64,000 bases of DNA from Anticarsia gemmatalis (Eukaryota; Arthropoda; Insecta; Lepidoptera; Erebidae), in assembly GCF_050436995.1 (NCBI RefSeq), contig NC_134776.1, positions 19,013,001 through 19,077,000 on the forward strand, written 5' to 3'. The translations under genes and the position numbers were made by a program. Positions within the stretch are counted from its first letter, which is position 1; each line of letters starts with the position of its first letter. Under the pieces are notes generated by a model. The model was given only the letters and a program-made list of their open reading frames with translations, did not search any database and was not told the DNA's origin. Positions 41,707 to 54,628 of this stretch are shown piece by piece.

Positions 41707-43538
41707 CTGAAACAGAGGTTTTCAGTAAATATTAGAAAGTATATAAAAATATTTAGATTTTAGTAGGCATTAAGGGAATAGAATATTATTATGTAAGACT
41801 GCCTAAAGTCTTTGAGATGCAACAACACTTTACAAACACAAAGGTGTATGAATCACACCCACATTTCACCATTTACATTGTAAGTCCTATGTAATTAGGG
41901 GCAACCATATGGCACATTACCAAACTCTGAACTACTAATGAGAAATTTTCTAATATAAACTAGAAAACATCAAAAGTACTTTTACCTGACCATGAAATTG
42001 AACCTGATACCTCATAAACAGTAATCTGACACAACTGACCATAGAGGCAATCAGTAAAGCTAAAAAGCTATGACACTGCAGAGCCTTTAGGAAAAATGTA
42101 ATACTGGTTTATATTTGTGAAACCTTATAGGTATGTATTGTCTTGCTTACAAAACATTTTTTTTTCTTTAAATACCTACATCTTGTACTGCTAGACTGAG
42201 TATCATCCCACTGCTTGACAAAGACTTTTTCCAAAGATTTTCATGTCTCTTGATATTTGATACCAGGGTCCTATGTATTCTGACCTTGTCTAGCTCATCC
42301 CACCACCATTGTTAAGGTCTGCTGCTGCTCCATCACTATCTTTAGATTAAGTCTTCATGACTTTGACTGACAATTTTATTGTTTGTTGCTCAAGTCATAT
42401 CAGTAATTTTCTTTCTTGGTTCTTCTTGCTTGATTTATCTCACTATCCCATATACGCCAACAACAAAGGTTAGCTAGCCTCTTTCTTCTATCTGAATCTT
42501 TCTGAACCTCAGTTTAATTCTGTAAAAAATCATTGTAAATTGTAATTTAGAAAATCGAATAAAAAGACTTGCGCTCGATTTTCAAGTATATTCATAGATC
42601 AAGATTAAAGATAGAATGTTCCCTATAAAATTGCGTAAAATTTTGTAGACCCTGAAGCGTAGGATCTTGATAACATTCCGTAGTTATGCTAATGTAGAGA
42701 AAAGTTTCGTTACAACCCAAGTCACAAAATGACCACTAAAATTAACAAAATTTTACAATTACCTGTGTCCTGTCATTGAGCAAAAGACACTATCATTCCT
42801 TTTTACACACTGTTTATGCACCATTTTCTATGTTTTAGATATTATTTACTTGCACTGTTTCAAAGTAAGATCGCCGGTAGAACCAAAACAAATAAGTCAA
42901 ATAACACTATATGACAGTATCGGTACTGTGATTCGACGTCTGACAGTTACACTTACACCCAGAAACTAGGAATTCATATAAATATTTTGATTGTAGTATA
43001 ATTTATTTTAAATTACCAAAATTATTTAAATTGTATTCTATTAGCTTCAAGCTTTGTTATAGTGCAGCAGATATATCGCATTATGTGATTTTATACTTCT
43101 TCTTCTTCTTGTCGTATGGTTAGTGGTCAACCTAGTGTTAAAGTTTAGTTTAGTTTTTTGTGTTTAGTTTTAAATATGTATAAGTTGTTTCATTCACTAT
43201 TCCTGTACTTAAAATAAACCTTTTTTCTACCTAGTGTTAAAGTTGTTCAAGCTGCGAGCCTCCCAAAGGCCTTTGACGTGGCTTAAATTCATTCAACCAC
43301 TATTCATTCAGTTTACTAACATTATAGACTGTAAAAGTGCTTACACAAAACATTTATTTGTTCTGTATTTATTTTTTAATATATAACTGTATACCAAAAA
43401 AAAAAGTAAGTATATTCTAGGAAAATTAAAATATTTGTGCTGTATTTAGCTGGCAAAAGGGCAATAAAATTTTAAGCTGGCAACAAAAAATGGCAAAAAT
43501 AAGAAAACATGTCAAAAAGTGTTTGGTTTGAAAATCAA
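41707..43538. other. intergenic sequence between the FAS-like relic and the r2d2-like gene
   Basis: No supported gene. 43105-43275 holds SINE family C pieces (GTCGTATGGTTAGTGGTCAA). The minus strand at 42824 has ATGGTGCATAAACAG and stays open to a GT donor near 42770, possibly a first exon; see findings. Confidence 0.4.
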
Positions 43539-43598
43539 TAAATCTGTCTGGGCTCGGAGTCGGACGCTGGTACGCAGATTGAATTCAACGAATTTAAT
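43539..43598 (+). promoter_or_regulatory. candidate 5' UTR first exon of the r2d2-like gene
   Basis: A GC-rich island (GGGCTCGGAGTCGGACGCTG) in AT-rich DNA ends at AATTTAAT before a consensus GTAAGT donor (43599). The next usable acceptor on this strand is CTTCTTCCAG at 45470, which begins the coding exon. No ATG lies between. Inferred from signals only. Confidence 0.35.
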
Positions 43599-44099
43599 GT
43601 AAGTACTATTTATTATTTGAATCACTTAAATACAAGCTATTTGTCTTCTTTCGGCGACAGTTATCAAATTTTTATGCCGGCTTATTTTAGTGTATTTATT
43701 GCAATTTGTATAATTTTCGGTTGCCGGCATTTTAATGGGATTTTTGTCAGTGGATCATAACAAAAACATTACATTAAATCATCTTAGATAACCGTGTTAT
43801 TAGGTATATTATAGTAGAATTCGTATTATTGTTATAGTGATGCATCTAGGACATAATATATAGGTATCTAGGTAGCATAGTTAACATAGGCAATACCTGC
43901 CTCTAAAATGGCTGGAATCGATCGATCGCTTGGTGCAACAAAGGAATAAAGTGTTTGTGAATTAAACGAATAGAAATCTAACAGTCTCCAGTCAGAGGAG
44001 TCTTGTAATAGTCCTCTATAATCTATATTTCTAGGTCATTATAGATTTAAAAAATATTTTTTCTGTATACGCGGCAAAAAAATCGGGCTTATTAAATAA

Positions 44100-45265
44100 A
44101 CTAGCTGACCCGTGCGGCTCCGCTCGCGTGAATTTCGTACTGTTGCTTATTCGTTTGAGCACGCGAATTGCGAAGCACTCGATACACATAAAAATGCTAA
44201 CAACTCTTTTGTCATCTAATGGTTATATACGAAAGGGACCCGAAGGGCACACAATGTGACACAGGCTCAGGCAGGCCTGATTTCCTGTGGTTACCTTCTT
44301 TTCCGCTCTCGTCTGTATCCGTACCAGTTTACAGTGTAAAATATAATACCTTATTATAGACTGACCATTGCTTACCCGTCTGGATTCAGAATATTATAAT
44401 AGGTACAGACAGACCTATCTGCGCCGGAGCTCTTCACACGCGTAATAATGTTTACTTGCGATGATACGTCCGAAACCGCGTAACCCGTAATTATTTTTTA
44501 TATATCATCCGTTGTTTATTTTTTAAAACTTACCACGTAGTCTGTTTCATAGCTATACAATTTATTTCCTTAATGCAACCAATTAATTTGGTTATGTGTT
44601 TCGAACAACAACGCCATCTGTTAGTTGCGGCGAACAACAAACGAAATTACTCGATTGCCATCTAGGATATCCCGACCGCACCGGACCCACGTAAACCAAC
44701 ATTTTTGTGTAATATATCATACAACATTTATGTTTAAAAATCTTATAAATGTATAGCATGTTTCAAAGGTATTTTTTTACAATAAAGCCATCAAAACAAA
44801 TTAATTAGAAAAAACATGCTTTGTTGCGAGCTATAACGCCATCTATTGGTTGGTGCGAACAACAGGTATCGATACGGCAGGCGCCGCGTTAACTTTATGC
44901 GAATGTTGTGAAATGGATTGTAACGCCATCTATGGTCTCTATAGGGAAACGCAGGTTCAAACGATTTCTACGTATATTTTTCAATTTTCTAATTTTTTTT
45001 TAAATTTTATGCTATAAAAAGTATCCTAGGAACTGCTCCACTACTTAATCTATGCATATACCAAATTTCAGTGCATTCTATCCGGTAGTTTTTACGTGAT
45101 AGCGTCACATACAGACGGAGGACAGACAGACAGACAGACAGAAAAGAAAATTATAAATTGCAGATTCGGTATCAGTATCCGTTACTAAACATCCCCCATT
45201 GGTTTTTTTTTAAATATATTCAATGTACAGAATTGACCTCTCTACAGATTTATTATAAGTATAGA
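44100..45265 (-). repeat. 1.17-kb Helitron-like element, minus orientation
   Basis: Starts ACTAGCTGACCCGTGCGGCT and ends ATTATAAGTATAGA, the reversed Helitron ends. Inside are repeated AACGCCATCT blocks and a short CAGA microsatellite (45119-45142). Lies in the presumed first intron of the r2d2-like gene. Confidence 0.65.
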
Positions 45266-45482
45266 TTTAAAGGACGCGCTACTTCGCACTTGTTCTATTT
45301 GAGTTAAATTAAATGTGGGCTATAGGACTTGATATAATAAAAGTCTTATTATTGCTGTGTGAAATACTTGGGAGAAGGAAATAGACAATCTTTGTTCCCA
45401 TGGAGCCACAGTCTCTCCTATACAATACAGAGCTTTGAGCAGACAATATTAACACATAGCCTTCTTCCAGAACGAGGTCAAG

Positions 45483-48400
45483 ATGAAGACTGCTGTGACG
45501 GTGCTTCAGGAGATGATGGTGAAGAAAAACATGATGCCGGAGTATGAGTGCATCGCTCAGGTATGTACAACGTTAACGGCTTACATCCTATCATCTATAG
45601 GAACTCTATACCTATAGGAACGTAAATGTCCCATTTCATGTGATTGTGTTCTACTTTAGGTCCAGTATCTCCTGCTTTCAGTAACTATGCCTATCGGTAA
45701 CAGCATCCTGTTTTAGGGTCTCTGTATCTAATTTTGGAATAAATATCTGTATACTGTAGACTACCTAAGTCCTACTTAGGAATACAATGATTGCGATGTT
45801 CCAGTTTAGAGTTACCGTTACGAGCCTTACCTAAGGCTAAGATTTCCCACATTTCAGGCTTAATTATAACAGTTACTGAACTATATCTCTCTTTAGTTTT
45901 GTCTTAATCTAGTATAACCGTCTTGCTATCTGAGGTTTAGTATTTGCATTTATAGGCATCTGCTAGTTGTGTACCTTCTTTTCATGTACTATTGGTCTGC
46001 AGTTATCCCGCTCATGTTATTGATAACGTTCCAAAATCCAGCTCCGATCGAAATGTGTGTATCAACTGCAGTTATTCTGTATATTTAGATAATCAAATAG
46101 AATTCATTACTTTAGTACCGCATAGTTAGATATTAGTTAATATTACTCCCATCTTGTGGCTACTATTTAGTCATCTTGTTCGGTCCTTACTAATATGTTC
46201 ATCATTTTTAGTATTATATTTAAATAAATATTACAAAACTTTAACCGGTTAGACTACAAGCAAAAGCGAGTAACCCCAGACTTCATACATCATTATAAAA
46301 GTATATACAACAGTTTACGGTGACTTAATAATACTTAATACTGCAATTGTTACTGGCTATTCAGACATTGTAAAACAGATTCGAAGGGGCAAGCTTCATT
46401 GTTCCTCTACATCAATGAATGAAATACTCGGTTCCCATTAAACAAGATCTTTTGAAAATGTCCCCTCATTACGGATTAAGCTTTATACAGACCTTTTATC
46501 TGACCCCTTATATAATACGAACAAAAGTGAATGAGAAACATCTGCGTATAAACTGGATACAGTTATTTAATTTTGCAAAGATTGACCTATATTTCTGCAT
46601 TATTTGGAGCTCAAAATGCTGCAGGAACAACATCTGCTCTTGTGATTAGGGTTGTTTTATACTGTACACAATACTAATTGTACATCGGTCAGACGGTTGG
46701 TTCTTTGTGAAATATAAAGGGGTAGATGACAGGCAAGACCGTATTATGATCGGTTTAAATGCAGTTACTAATACAGGCTCTTTATTCTTTGTTGAAGTAT
46801 TTGACTGCTTTGTATGATGGCCAGAGATGCTTTACAGATTAATAGCTACTTTGAAAATTGTTACTACAGTGGTCAATGATAATTCCTTTTATAATATGTT
46901 TGTAACTGCCGGGACAAAGTTTGTTTAGGATCGATGGGATCATAATTCCCATTGGAATGTAATCTATGGGATAAATTTGTACTATTATGAGACGAAATTG
47001 GCCCAGTCCGCTAGTATTCAATACATTTTCATTCATTGTTCACTAAAATTACATTTATAAGAGTGCAATCATGTAATAATCAGATACGGTAATATATAAA
47101 TAATCGTGATCCAGTGACCCGCACATAAATACTGTCATTCATTGACATCTGAATCAATAAAGTTGACCCTTCGTAAAGAAAAGATAAACAAATTATTTAA
47201 GCCAGGGTTACATTGTACAATTGCAATAACCGTAGCTCCATGTTCAGGGTGAAGAGGACGAGTATCTGTTCTAAACTTGGTTATAAATTTATCTATATAA
47301 TTGTGTATTTAGAAGTATATAAGTTTATAATTTTTCTAGTTACTATAGTACAAACCCTGCTTAGTTCGGAGTCACATGTGTGGAGATAATGTACATATCA
47401 TATGAGTATGTTTAACAGACTGGGCCGCAGCATCAGTCGTTGTTCGAATACCGATGCCTGGCCTTCGGGGAGGTGGCAAAAGCCGCTGCTCGGTCCAAGA
47501 AGGAGGCCAAGCAAGAGGTGGCTCGTGTGATGCTGCAGAAGCTCTCCGCCAAGGGTTATCCCGTACCACCACCGTTTGGCCTTATGCCAGCCACTTCGAT
47601 GCTTGACGGTGATGTAAGTTGTATGTTGAAACTTATCAAATATTGCTGGTGAAATGATTGCTGCTGTTGAGTTTTTGGATATTTTTGATTATATTATTAT
47701 GGCGAAGATGTTTTTCGAATATTAAGTTGGCTGTTTACTAGGGAATGTTAGATTTATATTGCATCTTGAGTGATTATGAACAACAATCGGATATATTATA
47801 GCACAGTGTGAAAGGAGTTTTTTGACGAGCGATTAAATATATCTCAAGATGTAATATATAAAAATATCATATCCCATAGTCATCTGCCGGCTCTATAATA
47901 ATATCGGCATTGATTTATTGCTAAATTATAATGTATACAATAGGGTACTTGACTACTATTGAATCAGCTACTTTCTGGGAATTACAAATAAGTTTAAATA
48001 CAAAAATAATAGTGACTTAATACGTCATAAGTAAAGTATTTTCGTTGATTTCAGATTAAAGTATTACTATTAGTATGTTTTTTCCAAATTTAAAGTAATT
48101 GTTAGAAAGAAATAACTTACCCTAAAAATTGTTGATGTTCATTTTTATCTGTACAAGTTAATTTTTCGTTGTCCCAATCAAGTACCCTATTTGATAGGTT
48201 TTTCTGTGCTAAGCAGGTGTAAGTGTGTTTGTGTTCAGAAACATATAAGTAAGTTTATCGGCTGTCTGGCTGCTACATGCTGTGCTTAATTTAGAATCAG
48301 ATGATTTTGTGTGAACCTGAAATATCTATTTATATTTCATTGTACAATATCTATCTTTTTAATAAACGTGTAAACTCTGATAAGTTATAAAGTGTTTTGT

Positions 48401-51400
48401 CTATATTGCTGCTTTGATATATTACACATAATTGACGTTTAGTCTATATTGCTGATTGTTGGGAGCACGGTCAATTAGTGTATCAACCACATTGTAAATC
48501 TTTTGGCGATAGAAAAGAGTGGCCGTGAGTTTCTTGTTAGCTCCTTTCATAATTCTCTTCCTCCTTTCCGAGCTAGTGGTAGATTCAGTAATTGTAACGA
48601 CTATCATAATTGTCAATGTTTGACCTAAATGAATGATTATTTTGATTTTCTCTTTCAATCATCTACAGTTTCAACATTGATTGAAAGTAACAAAACACAG
48701 TTTAACTAATCAGAGCTTATAGAACGTTTATAAGTGAGACAGTGGTTCTTTCTTAGGCCTTAAATTACTGGGATAATGAAACTGAATTTATAGCAATAAA
48801 CCTATTATTGCACCTTTTGGACTTAATAAGCACTAGCTATTTGGATAAAAAGTCACAAGTTTTTTGGCAAGTAAATATTAAATACTCTTATTCCTCTGCG
48901 AAAAGTCAATATTTCTTTTTATAAAAAAATTGTTTTGTACCGTGATTTGGTGTTATAGTTATATGCAGGTGCTATTTTCAAAATTTCTAACTGATTGTTG
49001 ATTTTCATCATACAAAATTAGTTGTGTGAATAAAATTAGCATAAATGGGGTTAGTTCTGTAAAAAAGAAAATAAAGTGAATAATTTATCAAAGGAGGTAA
49101 GGTTTGTTGTGTTATATATAATTTATGTAATCTAATATTTAATTTTTGGCTTTCGTTTTTTTATTTATGGTTTTTTATATCATGTTTGCTTAAAAATCAT
49201 AATAATTTAAGGGTGGCTGTCTATATTAGTATATCTACTGCTTTGATAGAAACTGAGTGTTGGAAAACTTGTTAATTTCATGTGCTTTAAAGGTAAAGAT
49301 ATCCTTATGGCATGACTGCGTACATAGGGTGCTACATTTCAATACAATTTAAAATGGAGTGCCATATGCACCGCAAAACTAAGTAAATTTGCAAATATCA
49401 CTAATTTAACCCACCCCATTTTGTACAAATACTTTGCCTGTACCTATCATTTGAACAATCGTCTGCCCTCTGTCTTACTAAACACCCTGAATTATTTGCT
49501 GTAAAATATTTTCCTGCTTATTTTATCATTAAGAACTATTAATTTTTAATAGATTTTGAAAATACTACTTTTTTTTTTAAATTTTTTTTTATTTATTAGA
49601 AATTTTAAACATACTTATTTATTTTATTTCAGGGCAGGGTTTACTTAATCTTCGAGTTATCATTCATTGAGATGCAACGTAAACAAAAACTACTTATGCT
49701 AGCCCAGTTGGCTACAGAAAAGCAAAGATTGAAAAATTTGCTGCTTGAGGAAAAAATCTTGAAAGCTTCAATCAATTACAAATGATTTTATTTGATTTGA
49801 TTTGAATAAACTGTGTGTGATGTCATAATACAAGATGGTTTTACTATTATCTACCCACATATTATTATATAGTTATTAATATTGAAAATTTCTAATGATT
49901 TATAATGTTAATAGTAAGTTCGCTTAACAGAGTTTCGGACCTTAGGCCTTATTCGTATGGGCGCTAAAAAAAATAGCTTTTCTTTCAGTACAGTCAGCAT
50001 TATTTTAAATCATACTTTTGCAAAGCTCAGTAGTTGTAAAATAAATTAGAAGTTTATATGCAATTGTGAAGTCCGGCCACGCCTTAACATTTATATGAGA
50101 TCGTTGCGACATATGTCGTGGGACATCGTAGTGGCTATGTATAACTACCTAATATATCTATTATACTAATTATTAGTAATATTTACTAACTTTTAGCTTC
50201 GTTTAGATTTGGATTATGAGTATCGACATCTAACTAGCTAAATAATTCATAAATTGTCAATAATTTTATATAGATCTAGTTCAATTCGCGGTAGTTAACA
50301 CTTGTAAAATTGTGAGAAAGTTTCGAAATTGTGGTCCTGTCCTGAACGGTCTAAGCGAAACTTCCACCTCATGCATACATTCTTAAAACGTGCTTGATAC
50401 TTGCGGTATTTGAGGCAGAATCAAATGGTCAATTCAAAGAGTTTTTATCGTGGAGTAACTTGAAGTCGCTGAAGCATATAAGGTGAAGACTAGGTACTAC
50501 TAATACTTACAGATAAACAGCGCTTAATATGAACGGTTATGTACAGATCACACCATGTAGTCCAGCCGACACGCGCAGCTACGTGGCGCTGATGAAGGAG
50601 CTGTGCCAAGAGTACAAGCTGCCGGACGTGGAGTACGAGCTGGTGGGCGACACGGGCCCGCCGCACCTGCGCCACTTCACCATCAAGGCCCGCATGGGGC
50701 AGCACGAGCGCCTCGCAACCTCCACCACTAAGAAGAACGCTCGCCAACTCGCGGCCGAGAAACTGTACACGTACCTGCGTGAGAACCTTCAGCGCGTCAC
50801 CAGAGACTTTGATGAGGTTGTATATCTGTTTAATTTAAGCCCGTAGCCAGTTGCGCTCACCGGTCTGACATAGATCTGTGGGTGAAGCAACCGTTGGCGC
50901 GGTCATTCTATAGATGGGTGACCGCATAGTGGTATTTGAGCTGGGCGTCTCCGTGCTTCGGAGGGCACATAAAAAGTCGGTCCCGGTTGTTGTCTACTAA
51001 GATAACAGTCGTTAGGCCATGTCAAAGGCCTTACGGGCGGCTTGAACAACTTTGACACTAGGTTGACCACTAACCATACGATATGAATGAATGAATTTAA
51101 GCCCGTGTTCAGAAGGAGCAAAATCGTTTCCTTTGCGCGTTACTGAGATACTAGGGGCCTGTACATCACGTCTACAAGTCGTACGTGTTCGAAACGTGTA
51201 CGTAGATTGCGTGCAATTCGCCGGACTCTCGATTAACTTGTTTTTCGCGCGAGTCGAAATACTAGAGACGCCATGTACGCGCGAAGTTCAGTATGGACAC
51301 ACATATTGAGAGAAATGGACAGCCAGAATATTTATACGGAAATGTTTATAAACGTTGTAGATAAAGATATCATATGCGAGAAATATGTTGTAATATTTTC

Positions 51401-53253
51401 TACTCCAGATGCCTCCGCAGAAAAGGAGAAAGGTGATGGTTAGTAATTGTTATAATTTATTTATAATTGTACAGAATGATTCGTATATTTAATTAATTAA
51501 ACGTCATAATGTACTGTGTATTATCCGTCAGAGTGTATATCCTAAAACTGGCAGAAATCTGCCAACGGCTTCTAAACAAGGTCTGATTATTTATTTTTTA
51601 AAAGTAATTAGTTTTGGTTATGTTTTTTATTTGTACATTTGGTGAACAAATAACTATTATCTTTTTCTTTTTTGTAAAAGACAACTCCCGCATTAAGAAT
51701 TGCTCTTGTGTCGCGGGGATTTTTACAAACATATAAACAACGGACACAAATTACTAACGCACTAATAATTGTTCCGTGTGGGAATCGAACCCACGATCTC
51801 CCGACTCAGTGGTATCGGCGTGGCGACTTAAATCGCTGCACCACGGAGGCAGTCAAATGTATTATGAATCAATCAGCACTGGTGATCAATATCCAGGCAT
51901 TTATCCCACCTAATATGAGGCCCGACTGCACTTTCGGTTTCGGCCGTAGTTTCGGCAGGTTTGCCGCCGAAAACGAAACTAAACCGAAACTCGTGTTTTT
52001 ACCGAAATTCAGCCGTAATCGAAACCGTACATTCGGTCGGTCACTAACGTACACACTAACAATTCAGTAGTGCGATACTCTACAATCGGTACTGTTGAGT
52101 ATCGAAAGTTTGACATTTAAAATGCACTGTCAAAATAGTTCCTACGACGCCCGTTAGAGGCGCTGATCAGATTTTCATACATTTTCTGATAACTAGCCGG
52201 TTGTCGGTAGTCGATAGTAGTAGAGAATCGAGCTACTGTGGTCCACTGATTAGAAATTAAAATGTACTGCCAAAATAGTTATTGCGACGCCCGTTAGAGG
52301 CGCTGATCAGATTGTCATACGATTTTTTTCGACGACTAGCCGGTTGTCGGTAGTCGATAGTGGTCCACTAATTAGAATATGCCTCTTCGCTATTTTAACT
52401 AGTGTATTTAACAGGACGATGCCCTGATGCGAGCCCACGAGAAGGCCATGGAACGCTACCAAGATGACGACCATCAGCGCCGTCCCAACCTGGGAATTAA
52501 GATCTCCGAGTACCATACTGGTCTTCTGCTTCGTCTCGGTATGAATATAACCTATATCAGCTTATTTTTTTTTAACCTATACTTATACACGTCAGTCAGC
52601 TTATACTTTAAAATAATTGATTTATTCTCTCTTCTCCGGGTGGTATAGTGACTGCTGATCACGAAGTCTGGGCTTCGAGTCCCGGTTCGAACAAAGTGCT
52701 GTTGTGCTTTTCTAATATATATTTACTAAATAGTCGCCTTGTAAGTCGCTCTAAATCACCTTAGGCCTTTAGTCGCCCTAGAGTGCCCAATATTATCGCA
52801 ACTGTGACTGGTATCTTAACTAAGTTATCAAACTTGTATTAAAAGTAATATTTAATTATTAACTAATTATTCGCTACTCTTCAGGGCAATAAGTTTAGTG
52901 TTTGTGTATATATTTCAGATCGCAGGAAGCGCGAGAGAGTGGTCAACATTCTGACCGAAGAGCGCGAACGTGACGAGCACTCGCCAGAGCGTATACTGAA
53001 CTCCGTCACTGACATACTGAAGATTGACCTGGAGTACTCCAAGTTGGAGCGCGTGTCTCGCCCTCCGCTCACAGTGGTGGAGCTCAACGGCTGTGCCCCA
53101 GAGCTCGCCTTTCACGGCGAAGACCGCGCCGAGTCCTGCCGCGCCGCCCTTCGCTACATACGTCTCGCTTTCGACGTACAACTTGAACCGGAACCAATAA
53201 ACCCTCTCGATTTCCTAAGCCTCACACTCAGCGATTATTCCGACAGCGACTAA
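45483..53253 (+). CDS. r2d2: R2D2-like double-stranded RNA-binding protein, 5 coding exons
   Basis: Coding exons 45483-45560, 47419-47613, 50547-50816, 52415-52538, 52919-53253 join in phase to 333 aa ending in TAA. dsRBD1, residues 1-75, runs from MKTAVTVLQEMMVKK through TGPQHQSLFEYRC to RSKKEAKQEVARVMLQKL. dsRBD2, residues about 100-168, runs from YVALMKELCQEY through DTGPPHLRHFTIKARM to TTKKNARQLAAEKL. The C-terminal part (PPLTVVELNGC, AALRYIRLAF) is a degenerate third domain of the sort that binds Dicer. Two clear dsRBDs and about 310-330 aa fit R2D2, which with Dicer-2 loads siRNA into Ago2; Loquacious usually has a clear third dsRBD and is longer. The start is the first ATG in the exon opened by the acceptor at 45470; no upstream in-frame ATG is seen. 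Introns hold SINEs and MITEs. Confidence 0.8.
49633..49785 (+). CDS. candidate alternative terminal exon of the r2d2-like gene (51 codons incl. stop)
   Basis: A good acceptor (TTTATTTCAG, ending 49632) opens a stretch that is in phase 0 with exon 2 and encodes GRVYLIFELSFIEMQRKQ, then KLLMLAQLATEKQRLKN, then LLLEEKILKASINYK and TGA. Nineteen bases later comes AATAAA (49805-49810) and a GT-rich run. Joined to exons 1-2 it would give a 141-aa protein with dsRBD1 and a charged, coiled-coil-prone tail. It could also be the last exon of a different nested gene. Transcript evidence is lacking. Confidence 0.5.
   Translation, partial: GRVYLIFELSFIEMQRKQKLLMLAQLATEKQRLKNLLLEEKILKASINYK
49805..49810 (+). 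terminator. polyadenylation signal of the alternative exon
   Basis: AATAAA followed directly by CTGTGTGTGATGTC, the GT-rich downstream element expected for cleavage. Confidence 0.5.
50840..51085 (+). repeat. SINE, family C
   Basis: In the r2d2-like intron after exon 3. GATGGGTGACCGCATAGTGG, TGCTTCGGAGGGCACATAAA, and the tail GTTGACCACTAACCATACGA. Confidence 0.65.
51409..51432 (+). other. candidate 24-nt microexon (MPPQKRRK) in the r2d2-like gene
   Basis: Between TTTTCTACTCCAG and GTGATG lie eight codons, MPPQKRRK, in phase 0 with both neighbours (exon 3 ends GAG, exon 4 starts GAC). The basic run resembles a monopartite nuclear localisation signal. The donor is weak, so constitutive use is doubtful. 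Confidence 0.3.
51660..51855 (-). repeat. SINE, family D
   Basis: Same intron. On the minus strand it starts CGTGGTGCAGCGATTTAAGT and GTGGGTTCGATTCCCACACG. Closest to 25950-26155. Confidence 0.7.
52080..52375 (+). repeat. two family H MITE copies in tandem
   Basis: 52080-52240 and 52253-52375 share CGACGCCCGTTAGAGGCGCT and AGCCGGTTGTCGGTAGTCGA, and both are followed by GGTCCACT and ATTAGAA. The second ends 40 bases before r2d2-like exon 4. Confidence 0.7.
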
Positions 53254-54124
53254 GAAAGCAAACGAACAACAACTCAGATAACCGCTTAAAGGACCTTCAA
53301 AGTCAATATTTAACCATATCTTTTAGAAATTTTACGTAGAAGCGGCTAATGGATCAATCTCCAGCCGCCAGTAGTTCATAAATATATCAATACAAGTGTT
53401 CAGAGGAAAAGACTTACGGATACATTTCGTACAGCCTAACTTACAGAACTACATGAAATATTTTTGAATCTATATCAATATTATCTAACCAATATTAATG
53501 TCTACTAGTTCTCTCCCGCGATTACGCGCGGACTATATTTCTATATGTCTATAACCTAGGTGTTTTCTGATACATAATTACAGTTTCATCAATTCAGTAG
53601 TTGATTGTCTAACAAATATCAATATAAACATCCAAAATTCCGTATTTATTATTAGTATAGATTGTGATGAAACAGGCCGATAATATTTTAAATATGATTG
53701 TGCCAAATGTGATTGTATTGTAGTAGGTTTTTTGCCATTCAGGCGTTTTTTAGTATTAAGTCATATAAATGTATGAGATAATTTTCATCACAAGACACAT
53801 TTTGAGTAATTGTGTAATCTAGTCAGACTTAGAAAGTTTTTGATTGAAAACTAATAGTTTTTTTGATAATAAGTGACTATTTTTGCTTAGTGTCTATGAT
53901 TTCGTTGCTATTTTCTCAAGTTACAAAAAAAAAGATATTTTTTATAGTGTTTTTGGCTCACAAATGTATTTTAGTTATACATTTCTACAAGTTATTCGCA
54001 CAGTCTTTATGTGATGTAATGTGAGCCGAAATATTTTGTTACTATATGTAAACTTTATATTATAAGTGTCTAATTTATATTTCCATCATGATATCATTGT
54101 ACTAGAGTTAGTAAGAATAATAAA
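53254..54124 (+). terminator. 3' UTR and polyadenylation signal of the r2d2-like gene
   Basis: After the TAA the sequence is AT-rich and non-coding up to AATAAA at 54119-54124, followed by a GT/T-rich run (TTTGTGTTTTTTATTTC). A diverged Helitron-like piece in reverse orientation sits at 53504-53661. Confidence 0.6.
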
Positions 54125-54379
54125 CTTGTAAGACAATTTGTGTTTTTTATTTCAAAACCTCTCAAAACCAAACTGAAATGTTACCTAACTTTTAAGTTGT
54201 CACTGTGCATTGTCATATCAGTATTCTAGCAGTGGTCTCGAGTTCAAGTCTCGGACAATCAAGTAAATGTTAATGAATTCAATAAACGATTCACAAAAAA
54301 GTAATTCGCTGTAAGCTGCTATAAACATGACACTGGAATAACTAATGATTCTAAACACATGAAAGTAATAATCTACCTC

Positions 54380-54628
54380 TAGCTGACCCGCGCAACTTCG
54401 CTTGCGTCACATAAGGGACAATGGGTCATTATTTTTTCCGTTTTTGTAACATTTTTTATTCGTACTCTGCTCCTATTGGTCGTAGCGTGATGATATATAG
54501 CCTATAACCTTCCTCAATAAATGGGCTATCTAACACTGAAAGATTTTTTCAAATCGGTCCAGTAGTTCCTGAGATTAGCGCGTTCAAACAAACAAACAAA
54601 CTCTTCAGCTTTATAATATTAGTATAGA
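54380..54628 (-). repeat. Helitron-like element between the convergent genes
   Basis: Starts TAGCTGACCCGCGCAACTTCG and ends CTTTATAATATTAGTATAGA. It fills much of the gap between the r2d2-like polyadenylation signal and the laminin alpha gene. Confidence 0.75.

Noticed and set aside
45119..45142. CAGA tandem run as a CRISPR-like or regulatory array
   Set aside because: Simple 4-base microsatellite inside a Helitron-like element.
45359..45547. Alternative open frame overlapping r2d2-like exon 1
   Set aside because: It crosses the splice acceptor at 45470 in the wrong frame and shows no family resemblance.
52881..53181. Minus-strand open frames across the last r2d2-like exon
   Set aside because: Shadows of the plus-strand coding exon.
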